Shown here: positions 7,177 through 13,447 of the stretch, one piece after another | Position numbering within the stretch: the first letter of the stretch is position 1 | Layout of the letters: each line of letters begins with the position of its first letter | NCBI GenBank assembly: GCA_011620345.1 | Contig: WOZJ01000049.1 | Span: 4,469-41,025 of the forward strand | Direction of reading: 5' to 3' | Length of the DNA: 36,557 nt | Source: Nitrospirota bacterium | GTDB taxonomy: Bacteria; UBA2233 | Notes under the pieces: model-generated | Databases searched by the model: none | What the model was told of the DNA's origin: nothing | What the model saw: the letters and a program-made list of their open reading frames with translations, nothing else | Translations under genes and position numbers: made by a program

Positions 7177-7655
7177 ACCTTCAAAGGGCGGGGCCTTTGG
7201 TGCCCCTCCTTTTTTTGGGCAGTCTACTTGCCCCCTACGCTCTTGATGCCCAAACGCTCCGGGCCCCACAACCTAGACCTCCAAGCCTAGGCGTTCCACA
7301 CCCGGCTCTTCCAAGGGTCACGGCTCCTCGAGCCAGCCCTCCAAGCGTCCCTTCGCCCGGCTCGCATGCTCCAAAGCTCTCCTCTCCAGCACTTAGGACA
7401 CCTTCCCTGCCAAGGCCTCACGCGCAACCGCTCCCTAGGGCAACCGCCCCAACCCTTTCTCCTCCTAGGATGCAAAGGCCGGGCCTTCGGCAAATGTCCG
7501 TTCGCCCGCCCGTGATACGCGAGCCGTCCATCCCCAAATCGAGAACGCCCTCACCTAGGTTCTATCCTCCCGCCATGAGGCCGCCCGCAGTGCAAGCGCC
7601 TCGCACGCCGCCCCTTCGTATCCGGCCCCCGAACGTTCGCTACCGCCCTTATTAG
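7173..7655 (+). CDS. Secreted proline-rich low-complexity protein
   Basis: A 160-residue protein starting at the ATG that overlaps the MEMO-gene stop as ATGA. The N-terminus (MNLQRAG, then the hydrophobic PLVPLLFLGSLLAPYAL and DAQT) is a clear Sec signal peptide with likely cleavage after ALDA. The mature part is almost entirely short Pro-, Arg-, Ser- and Ala-rich units (SPALRTPSLPRP, RPPNVRYRPY and similar), strongly basic, with no recognisable domain and no cysteine. Such chains are expected to be extended or disordered and to sit in the periplasm or on the surface. I do not recognise a family. Coupling to MEMO suggests co-expression. The ORF is credible because of the exact overlap, the signal peptide and the lack of a competing antisense gene. 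Confidence 0.75.
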   Translation: MNLQRAGPLVPLLFLGSLLAPYALDAQTLRAPQPRPPSLGVPHPALPRVTAPRASPPSVPSPGSHAPKLSSPALRTPSLPRPHAQPLPRATAPTLSPPRMQRPGLRQMSVRPPVIREPSIPKSRTPSPRFYPPAMRPPAVQAPRTPPLRIRPPNVRYRPY

Positions 7656-7882
7656 AGCGCTAACAGACGAAATAGGCTAGGCAAAAAAACGATTTCTTGG
7701 AGGTTGCGCCGAAAACGACGCCGATACCGAGGCTTTTCCACCCCAGGCGGGCAAGGCCTTCTTTATTTCATTGCGGGACAAGTTTGGCAAGCTTATCGTT
7801 TGCTTGGGCGAATATCTTGCCCATCGCGTGGGTCGAGCCCGTGCTTCCAAGGCCAAGGCAACCACCCGCGAAGCCGACACGC
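7656..7882. other. Non-coding gap with no recognised gene
   Basis: About 230 bases after the proline-rich gene. Several short overlapping frames exist on both strands, but none has a ribosome site, family signature or consistent composition. I see no RNA gene or repeat here apart from the stem-loop that follows. Confidence 0.5.
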
Positions 7883-7922
7883 ATACAAGAAAGCCCCAGG
7901 GGCTACTGAGGCTTTCTTGTAT
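7883..7922. terminator. Perfect 13-bp stem-loop between convergent genes
   Basis: ATACAAGAAAGCC and its exact reverse complement GGCTTTCTTGTAT flank a 14-base loop. It lies 13 bases past the stop of the minus-strand exported protein and downstream of the plus-strand proline-rich gene, so a shared transcript-end or mRNA-stabilising role fits. Neither strand shows a clean T-run immediately after the stem, so classical intrinsic termination is not certain. Confidence 0.6.
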
Positions 7923-7935
7923 AACCAAAAAACGG

Positions 7936-8160
7936 TTAATTCTTGGTCAGACTCTCAAGCCCGGTAAAGCCTTCCAAAAGCTTCGACGACGGCTTCTGGC
8001 CTGCATCTTTGGGGCACTTTGCCAAATTTGCATCGGTGTGGCACGTCCCCCCGCAACCCGGCTTCGCGTTAGAGCAGTACTGGGGCATCGCGGCCAAGGG
8101 GCTAACTACAAGAACAGCCGCGCCTAAGCCAAGCCCTAAGTTTTTTAACGTCACTTTCAT
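7936..8160 (-). CDS. Small exported Cys-rich protein with a CxxxCH motif
   Basis: A 74-residue protein. The start is the ATG at 8160, because AGGAGGT lies 7 bases before it; a TTG directly upstream (8163) is less well placed. Residues 1-25 form a signal peptide (LGLGLGAAVLVVSPLAA). The mature chain has cysteines at 29, 36, 40 and 49, arranged as YCSNAKPGCGGTCH then KC. The block CGGTCH is CxxxCH, one residue longer than the usual CxxCH haem c site, although variant CX(3-4)CH haem sites are known. It could be a tiny periplasmic c-type cytochrome, another metal-binding peptide or a disulfide-bonded peptide. It has its own strong promoter and is followed by a stem-loop, so it is a monocistronic unit. 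No family recognised. Confidence 0.75.
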   Translation of the reverse strand: MKVTLKNLGLGLGAAVLVVSPLAAMPQYCSNAKPGCGGTCHTDANLAKCPKDAGQKPSSKLLEGFTGLESLTKN

Positions 8161-8207
8161 CAAGGCACCTCCTGCGAAATGGTGGATTGAAGATATGTAT
8201 GTAAATT

Positions 8208-8236
8208 ATTATATACAAGCTCTTTTAGGTCGTCAA
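8208..8236 (-). promoter_or_regulatory. Strong sigma-70-type promoter for the small Cys-rich exported protein
   Basis: On the minus strand: -35 TTGACG, a 17-base spacer and a perfect -10 TATAAT. The -10 lies about 50 bases upstream of the ATG at 8160. It sits just past the tolC-family stop, so the small gene is expressed independently of tolC. Confidence 0.75.
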
Positions 8237-8264
8237 GCCTGCCTATCTTACAGACGATTGCCTC

Positions 8265-9923
8265 CTAATTTTCTTGGTTTGCTAGCTTTGAAAGCCTGGT
8301 ATCGAGAAGGATTCCCTTGGCCCTGTCGAGATCGACGAGCGCGCGCATGTACTGGTTCTGAGCCTGGGATAGCTGGGATTTCTGGGCAATCAGACGCTCT
8401 TGCATCTGCAACACATCGAAGGACGTAGAAAGGCCGTAGTGAAGCTTGCGCTCTTCCTCGGCAAGTCGCCGCTCGCTCAAGGCCACCGATACGGTTGCCG
8501 CATCGACCTGGTCTTTCGAGCTCTCCACCCTCCGGATAATTTCTCTGAGCTCTGTCGCCACCTGCTGCTGGATCTGCGCCTGCTGGGCGACCGACTGTTT
8601 GATTCGCAAGTCTGCCTGGGCCAAGTCTGCCTTGGCGGCCCTGTTCCCTATGGGGTACTCAAACTGGAGCCCCACCACCCATTCTGGAAAATCCGCGCTC
8701 CCTAGAACGTCCAGGCTTTGGTTGTAGCCTCCCTGAAAACGCTGCGGCAAGTTCTGAAAGCCTCCTAACCCGCCTAACCCCAAGATATCGCCCATCCGCT
8801 GGTTGCCAGAGAGCCCCTGCAGGGAGTAGCTCGCCTGGAGGTTCAACGCGGGCAATGTTGCGTTCTTTGCAACCTTTCGGGCCACATAGCCGCCCTTTAG
8901 GTTTAGCTCGTTCGTAATGACCTCCACCCGCTTCTCGAGCGCCACCTGGACCGATCGAAGAAACGACAGGTCAACGTCCATAAGTCTTGGCTTGTCCACG
9001 GGGAAGACCGATTTTTCCCACAACGCGGCGCCCGGAGGCAGGTTAAGCATCATCTTGAGCTGCTCGTCCATGTCTTTGATCTGCTTTTTGGCCGCGATTA
9101 TGTTGCTCTCCCTTGCGGCCACCTCGGCTTCGGCCTGGACCACCTCGACTTCTGGAAGCTGTCCCAAACGGACCCTGGTTCGGTTTTCCTCCAAAAGCAT
9201 CCTTGCCCGCTCCCTGGATTCTTTAGCCTCATCGAGCTGGGCGTAGGCCAAAACCAAGTCCCAATAGGCCTTTTCGGTCTGTTCGGCCACCTGGATGGCG
9301 CGCTGCTTGAGGTTTAAATCCTCGACCTCTGTCTGTATCTCCGCAAGCGTGATCCGAGAGCGCGTCACATCAATACCAAAACCTTTTAAAAGAGGCTGAG
9401 TTAGGCTAAGCCGAGTCATCGCCCGGTATTCTGGGTTAAGGAATGAAACGGGCGCGTTCGTAAGCGTTCGGGTGTTGTCGAACCGGAACTCGAGCTGCCC
9501 GCCCACGGGGATTCGCTGCCTTAAGCCTACGCTTACCCCTAGGGTCTCCATCCTCGTGCCGGCAATCGTCGTAGAGGTCGGGAATTGGTTGTTGTCGAAG
9601 TTCGCCTGCCCAAACGCGGTCGGGTCAAAGATTCCCTTTTCAAACGAAATCCTAGTCTTCTGGATCATTGGGTCATACCGTCCCACCTGAAGCCCGAGGT
9701 TGTTCTCGAGCGCCAACCCTACCACGTCCGCCACGCCAAGATGAATACGGTCTTCCTCGAGACGCTCTAGAAGGGCCGCGTACGGGTCAGAAACGGCGAG
9801 GGCGCTCCCCGAAAGGGCCACGCAGGCCATGACACCCATGAAGGCCATGAAAAACCTGGACTTGCGTTCCATAAAAGACATGACCGGCATGAAAGCGGGC
9901 ACTTTTTTGGGCCAACGTTCCAT
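8265..9923 (-). CDS. TolC-family outer membrane efflux protein
   Basis: A 552-residue outer-membrane channel of the TolC/OEP family, which trimerises and connects inner-membrane efflux or type I secretion pumps to the outside. It has an N-terminal signal region (a hydrophobic run ending MACVALSGSALA, preceded by about 25 extra residues) and the two repeated OEP halves with long amphipathic helices, for example the helix around RERARMLLEENRTRVRLGQL and the second-half equivalent with LHYGLSTSFDVLQMQERLI. The start at 9923 is supported by AAGGGA six bases upstream, although a later internal ATG would give a more usual signal-peptide length. No periplasmic adaptor or inner-membrane pump gene is adjacent, so it may serve a pump encoded elsewhere. 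It is divergent from rsmI. Confidence 0.92.
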   Translation of the reverse strand: MERWPKKVPAFMPVMSFMERKSRFFMAFMGVMACVALSGSALAVSDPYAALLERLEEDRIHLGVADVVGLALENNLGLQVGRYDPMIQKTRISFEKGIFDPTAFGQANFDNNQFPTSTTIAGTRMETLGVSVGLRQRIPVGGQLEFRFDNTRTLTNAPVSFLNPEYRAMTRLSLTQPLLKGFGIDVTRSRITLAEIQTEVEDLNLKQRAIQVAEQTEKAYWDLVLAYAQLDEAKESRERARMLLEENRTRVRLGQLPEVEVVQAEAEVAARESNIIAAKKQIKDMDEQLKMMLNLPPGAALWEKSVFPVDKPRLMDVDLSFLRSVQVALEKRVEVITNELNLKGGYVARKVAKNATLPALNLQASYSLQGLSGNQRMGDILGLGGLGGFQNLPQRFQGGYNQSLDVLGSADFPEWVVGLQFEYPIGNRAAKADLAQADLRIKQSVAQQAQIQQQVATELREIIRRVESSKDQVDAATVSVALSERRLAEEERKLHYGLSTSFDVLQMQERLIAQKSQLSQAQNQYMRALVDLDRAKGILLDTRLSKLANQEN

Positions 9924-10049
9924 TTCAGTTCCCTTAGGCGGTATGATAGTCTCTAGACAAAAAAATAAGCCAAAGTACGCTTTGGTAAGCTATCCAACGA
10001 GATGCGGCGCGGTTTTTCTCAAACAAACGCCTTCAGGCCAAAGTAGCAC

Positions 10050-10895
10050 ATGCAGCCCAAGAACGCAAAAGCCGCGGGCACCCTGTATATTGTCGCCACG
10101 CCGATCGGAAACCTTCAAGACATCACGCTTCGGGGCCTCGAGACGCTACGGGTCGTTGACACGATTCTTGCCGAAGACACCCGCGCTACAAGGAAGCTGC
10201 TGAGTCATTTCGGCATCAAAAAGCCGCTTGAAAAGTTCGAGCGTTTCAGCGAAAAGTCCAAAGAAGCTAGCCTGATCGAAAGACTATCACAAGGCGAGTA
10301 CATTGCGCTCGTAAGCGACGCGGGAACGCCCGCCATCCTCGACCCAGGGGCCTCTTTGGTGCTGGCCTGCCACAAGTCTGGCATCACGGTCGTCCCCATT
10401 CCGGGGCCGAGCGCGTTGACGGCCGCGTTGAGTGCAAGCGGCCTGATCGAGGACGGGTTCGTGTTCTTTGGCTGGGCGCCCAGAAAATCAAACGAACGCA
10501 AGGCGTTTGGGCTCAGGGTAAGTCAAGCCCCCTTTCCGTCCGTCTTGTTCGAGGCCCCAAGAAGGCTAGCCGGGCTTCTGAAGGCGCTCGTCCCAAGCCT
10601 CGGAGGGCAAAGGGCCTTCATCGCCAGGGAGCTCACAAAAATCCACGAAACGCACTATTTTGGCACTCTCGAAGAGCTTGCGGCACAATTCTCCAAAGAA
10701 GGCGCGCCGCTCAAAGGAGAGCTGGTCGTGGTGATCGAGGCGGCCAAGCGGCCCTTCCACGTCCTGCAAGAGCCCGAGCCTTTAGGCCAAGCAGGCACGA
10801 AGGCCACGGCCAGAGCACTCTCTCGAATGCTTGGGCTTACGACCAAGGAGGCCTACGGCATCCTTCAGGCCGTCCGAAAAAGAAAAGACGCTTAA
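10050..10895 (+). CDS. rsmI: 16S rRNA (cytidine1402-2'-O)-methyltransferase
   Basis: A 281-residue member of the tetrapyrrole-methylase fold family that 2'-O-methylates C1402 of 16S rRNA in the ribosomal P site. Family blocks are clear: LYIVATPIGNLQDITLRGLE near the N-terminus, AEDTRATRKLLSHFGI, LVSDAGTPAILDPG, and PIPGPSALTAALSASGL. The C-terminal part (TKATARALSRMLGLTTKEAY) is the usual helical RsmI tail. The ATG at 10050 gives the normal length; the ribosome site is weak. The stop TAA shares the four bases TTAA with the stop of the convergent xseB. Confidence 0.96.
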   Translation: MQPKNAKAAGTLYIVATPIGNLQDITLRGLETLRVVDTILAEDTRATRKLLSHFGIKKPLEKFERFSEKSKEASLIERLSQGEYIALVSDAGTPAILDPGASLVLACHKSGITVVPIPGPSALTAALSASGLIEDGFVFFGWAPRKSNERKAFGLRVSQAPFPSVLFEAPRRLAGLLKALVPSLGGQRAFIARELTKIHETHYFGTLEELAAQFSKEGAPLKGELVVVIEAAKRPFHVLQEPEPLGQAGTKATARALSRMLGLTTKEAYGILQAVRKRKDA

Positions 10896-11146
10896 GCTTT
10901 CTGGGGGGAGGCACTGCCGTCCAACGAGGATAGGTCGGCCAAGACCAGCTCTACCTTGGCGTTGGCCTGCTCGAGCTTTCTTTTGCAGTAGGCAAGAAGC
11001 TCCGAGGCACGCTGCACGAGGGCGACGAGCTCTTCGATGTCCAGCTCGTCGCCCTCGATGGCCTGTAATATCCGCTGGACTTCCTCAATGGCCTCTTTGT
11101 AGCTCGCAACGCCCTCGGGGACATCTTTGGTTTTGAGCTTTGCCAT
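10892..11146 (-). CDS. xseB: Exodeoxyribonuclease VII small subunit
   Basis: An 84-residue protein with the typical XseB core: SYKEAIEEVQRILQAIEGDE, LDIEELVALVQRASELLAYC and KRKLEQANAKVE form the two-helix hairpin that packs on XseA to make ExoVII, which degrades single-stranded DNA processively. Length (70-85 residues) fits the family. The start ATG has AAAGGAG upstream. No xseA gene lies in the window, so the large subunit must be encoded elsewhere. It is convergent with rsmI, with mutually overlapping stop codons. Confidence 0.93.
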   Translation of the reverse strand: MAKLKTKDVPEGVASYKEAIEEVQRILQAIEGDELDIEELVALVQRASELLAYCKRKLEQANAKVELVLADLSSLDGSASPQKA

Positions 11147-11218
11147 GTATAGACTCCTTTCTTCTGTCGGCGCAAAGGAAGGGAGAACCCGGATACCCCG
11201 CCCTTTGGCCCTTTCTTT

Positions 11219-11338
11219 TCAGGATACCATGCCGCCTTTCATGTTGACGTGGCCGTCCAGTCCCTGACCAACGGAGAAGGCCTTGAGCTTGTCGTTGCTT
11301 ATGACCATTATCTGGAGACGGGCCGCAGACATCCCCAT
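11219..11338 (-). CDS. Short unrecognised ORF, possibly the tail of a decayed gene
   Basis: A 39-codon frame begins with ATG and ends TGA 72 bases upstream of xseB. Its peptide (LQIMVISNDKLKAFSVGQG, then LDGHVNMKGGMVS) has ordinary protein-like composition. It faintly recalls the conserved core of SYLF/YSC84 lipid-binding proteins, where a stretch like VVMNDKALxAF is common. An in-frame TGA lies directly upstream and there is no clear ribosome site, so a gene remnant is at least as likely as a real small protein. Function not assigned. Confidence 0.25.
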   Translation of the reverse strand: MGMSAARLQIMVISNDKLKAFSVGQGLDGHVNMKGGMVS

Positions 11339-11360
11339 TGCAGCTACTCACACCCCTCCC

Positions 11361-11456
11361 ACGATAGGCTAGACATTCACCCCGCGTGGCATGCACCCAT
11401 TCTGTATGTTTCGATAGGCGGGACATTCTTGTCCAGCATGAAAGGCCGTAGCATGG
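11361..11456 (+). repeat. Intergenic hairpin repeat, copy A
   Basis: Aligns along its full length with copy B at 12431-12530. Shared blocks are CGATAGGC, GGCATGCACC, GGACATTCTTGTCC, CATGAA and GGCCGTAGC. The core GGACA-TTCT-TGTCC (11421-11434) is a perfect 5-bp hairpin. CGATAGGCnnGACATTC occurs twice inside the copy (about 11362 and 11411), so the element is itself a degenerate tandem of a 49-base unit. Confidence 0.75.
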
Positions 11457-11564
11457 GGCATAAAGCAGGCCTTTGCCTTCCATGTAGTCAGTCGCCTTTA
11501 TTTGCGCTATGCTTTTCTCCATCGGCGTCTTCTTTTTATTTTTAACCGCCTGGAGGGCTTTCGC

Positions 11565-12440
11565 ATGGACCAAATCGGGTTCGTGGGTCTTGGCAAGATG
11601 GGGCTCCCCATGGCGCTCAACCTCTTGAAGGCGAGGTTCTCGCTCTCGGTCGTTTCCCGCTCGAGGCCGCCCGTCGAAAGGGCGCTGGAGATGGGGGGCA
11701 AAGAGGCCCCTTCGCCAAGGGCGCTCGCAATACAAACCAAGACCGTCATTACCTGCCTGCCTGATCTCGAGGCGCTCGAGACCGTCTATTTGGGCACAGA
11801 TGGGCTTTTTGAAGGTGCAAGGCCAAACCAACTCTTCATCGACCACTCGACTATCTCGCCAAAATTGGCCAGGACGCTTTTTGAAGAGGCAAGGCAAAAA
11901 GGCGCGGATTTTCTGGATGCACCGGTAAGCGGCGGGCCCGAAGGGGCTAAAGCGGGCAGCCTTAGCATCATGGTGGGGGGAGAACCCTCGGCGTTTGAAA
12001 AGGCCAGACCAATTCTTGACGTCCTAGGCAAGCATATCGTCCATTTCGGGCCGCCAGGGGCCGGAAGCATGGCCAAGCTTATAAATAACATGTTTGTGGG
12101 CATCTTGAACTTCGCCGTTGCCGAGGCGTTTTTTTTGGCCGCAAGGGCCGGCCTTGATGCCGAAACGCTCTACGCGACGCTCATGCGCTCGACAGCAAAA
12201 AGTGCCATGCTCGAGCGGAATTTCCCTTTGTTCCAAAAAGAAGACTTCGCCCCGCGCTTCAGCATGGCCCATCTCTTGAAAGACCTAAGGCTCCTCCAAG
12301 AAGCCGCAAGCGACATCGGGTTTGTCCCGGAATCGCTACAGCCGCCCCTTCGAGCCGTTACGCAGGCAGTGGAGGGAGGAATGGGCAAGATAGACATTTC
12401 GGCAGTCACCATGCTGCTTCAAAAGCTCAACCCCCGATAG
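11565..12440 (+). CDS. Beta-hydroxyacid dehydrogenase family NAD(P)-dependent oxidoreductase (HIBADH/GarR-like)
   Basis: A 291-residue enzyme of the 3-hydroxyisobutyrate/tartronate-semialdehyde/GLYR family. The N-terminal Rossmann motif is IGFVGLGKMGLPMALNLL. The substrate-binding signature is FLDAPVSGGPEGAKAGSLSI. The catalytic Lys lies in GSMAKLINNMFVG, where family members have GxxxKxxxN. The start ATG at 11565 is chosen because GGAGGG sits eight bases upstream and the glycine motif then falls at the usual position; an upstream ATG at 11502 gives an implausible tail. The exact substrate (3-hydroxyisobutyrate, glyoxylate, succinic semialdehyde or tartronate semialdehyde) cannot be decided. 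The gene stands alone, flanked by repeat copies A and B. Confidence 0.92.
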   Translation: MDQIGFVGLGKMGLPMALNLLKARFSLSVVSRSRPPVERALEMGGKEAPSPRALAIQTKTVITCLPDLEALETVYLGTDGLFEGARPNQLFIDHSTISPKLARTLFEEARQKGADFLDAPVSGGPEGAKAGSLSIMVGGEPSAFEKARPILDVLGKHIVHFGPPGAGSMAKLINNMFVGILNFAVAEAFFLAARAGLDAETLYATLMRSTAKSAMLERNFPLFQKEDFAPRFSMAHLLKDLRLLQEAASDIGFVPESLQPPLRAVTQAVEGGMGKIDISAVTMLLQKLNPR

Positions 12441-12530
12441 GCGAGAAATTCACGCCGCGCGGCATGCACCTACTCCCCATGTATCGACAGGCTGGACATT
12501 CTTGTCCCGCCATGAAGGGCCGTAGCGTTT
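12431..12530 (+). repeat. Intergenic hairpin repeat, copy B
   Basis: Starts inside the last codons of the preceding gene: its CGATAG contains that gene's stop. It matches copy A block for block. Its hairpin is longer: GGC-T-GGACA-TTCT-TGTCC-C-GCC (12490-12511), one mismatch in nine pairs, followed by CATGAAGGGCCGTAGCG. A second palindrome, GCCGCGCGGC, lies in its left half. Confidence 0.75.
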
Positions 12531-12629
12531 TGCCGAGTCCGCCGGGCTAGAAAGCCGAGCCTGCCTTTTTCCCGCGGCGATATCTGGCATTGTATGATTT
12601 TTCTTGCTGATCTTTTAGGCATTGGTCTA

Positions 12630-12659
12630 TTGACTTTTCTCCCAAAACTGCGCTAAATT
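12630..12659 (+). promoter_or_regulatory. Promoter of the DtxR-type regulator/feoAB operon
   Basis: -35 TTGACT and -10 TAAATT separated by 18 bases. Transcription should start near 12666, inside the palindrome that follows and about 35 bases before the regulator's ATG. Confidence 0.6.
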
Positions 12660-12661
12660 GT

Positions 12662-12674
12662 TTTGTAAGACAAA
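12662..12674. promoter_or_regulatory. Candidate metal-regulator operator
   Basis: TTTGT-AAG-ACAAA is a perfect 5-bp inverted repeat directly downstream of the -10 box and over the expected start site. Its position suits repression by the DtxR-type protein encoded just downstream. The sequence is not the classical DtxR or MntR consensus. Confidence 0.45.
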
Positions 12675-12700
12675 CTTTTTGGGCGCGCCAAACCTTGACG

Positions 12701-13189
12701 ATGCTGACTTCAAGCCTAGAAGACTACCTCAAGGCAATCCTGATCCTCGAGCGGCAGAAAGGCGCTGCTAGGCCCGCCGACATCGCAAGGGTCGTACGGG
12801 TAGGAAGGCCTTCTGTGAGCCTAGCCCTAAGGAGGCTCAAGGGAAAGGGGCTGATCTCCCACGATGCCTACGGAGACGCGACGCTCACGCCAGAAGGAAG
12901 CAAGGCCGCAAAGAGCGTCCTTTTCAGGCATGAAGCCTTGAGCGTGTTCTTTGTCAACGTCCTTGGCGTTCCAAAAGACCAAGCTAACGCGAACGCCCAC
13001 AGGCTCGAGCACGCCATCGACGATACGGTGCTCGAGCGCCTCGTCGCTTTTACCAATACTCTGGTTGCGTGTCCTGGTCCGCTTGAAGGCCCGCAGGGCT
13101 TCTGCAAAGAAGAAGCCCGACCTTACGATCTTTACGGTGCCCCTTGCTTCAACCCGCATGAAGATGCAACCCAGGAACCGCTCGGCTAG
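12701..13189 (+). CDS. DtxR/MntR-family metal-dependent transcriptional repressor
   Basis: A 162-residue iron- or manganese-responsive repressor. The winged helix occupies roughly residues 1-65 (SSLEDYLKAILILE, RPSVSLALRRLKGKGLI). The metal-binding and dimerisation segment follows (LFRHEALSVFFVNVLG, RLEHAIDD), with the expected Asp, Glu and His positions. A Cys-containing tail (VACPGPLEGPQGFCKE...) takes the place of an SH3-like domain, and length is near the short MntR type. ATG 12701 is preferred; a TTG at 12695 is the alternative. No strong ribosome site is visible. It is first in an operon with feoA (one base gap) and feoB, so its likely role is Fe(II)-dependent control of ferrous iron uptake, and the palindrome at 12662 may be its target. 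Confidence 0.88.
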   Translation: MLTSSLEDYLKAILILERQKGAARPADIARVVRVGRPSVSLALRRLKGKGLISHDAYGDATLTPEGSKAAKSVLFRHEALSVFFVNVLGVPKDQANANAHRLEHAIDDTVLERLVAFTNTLVACPGPLEGPQGFCKEEARPYDLYGAPCFNPHEDATQEPLG

Positions 13190-13190
13190 G

Positions 13191-13442
13191 ATGCGCAAGC
13201 TAACAGACATCCAACCGGGAACGAGCGTCATTCTCAAGGAAGTTTTGGGGGGCAAGCGCCTCCAGACAAGGCTCATCGGCCACGGCCTTCTTGAAGGAAG
13301 GGCATTTCTGGTGCTCGAGCGCTTGGGTCAAGGGGGGCCCGTGCTGGTTGAAATCGAAGGGAGCAAGCTTGCCATAGGAAGGGGCATAGCAGAAAAGATC
13401 CTCGTCCAGCCCGAAGAGGGCCTAGCTGGGCTTTTCGGATAG
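13191..13442 (+). CDS. feoA: Ferrous iron transport protein A
   Basis: An 83-residue SH3-like cytosolic protein of the FeoA family (MRKLTDIQPGTSVILKEVLG at the N-terminus; a family-typical LxEG turn in HGLLEGRAFLVLERL; ending VEIEGSKLAIGRGIAEKILV). FeoA is thought to interact with and support FeoB. ATG 13191 follows the regulator's stop by one base, so it is probably translated by reinitiation. An upstream in-frame ATG within the regulator gene would add an unnatural basic leader and is not chosen. FeoB begins five bases after its stop. Confidence 0.9.
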   Translation: MRKLTDIQPGTSVILKEVLGGKRLQTRLIGHGLLEGRAFLVLERLGQGGPVLVEIEGSKLAIGRGIAEKILVQPEEGLAGLFG

Positions 13443-13447
13443 CCGTC

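Noticed and set aside
7656-7967. Short overlapping frames between the proline-rich gene and the Cys-rich exported gene
   Set aside because: No ribosome sites, no family similarity, and frames conflict with each other and with the stem-loop.
11085-11897. A 270-codon minus-strand frame spanning xseB, the repeat and the dehydrogenase start
   Set aside because: It runs out of frame across two firm genes and non-coding repeat DNA.
11361-12530. CRISPR array from repeats A and B
   Set aside because: Two imperfect copies a kilobase apart with a gene between them and no regular spacers or cas genes.
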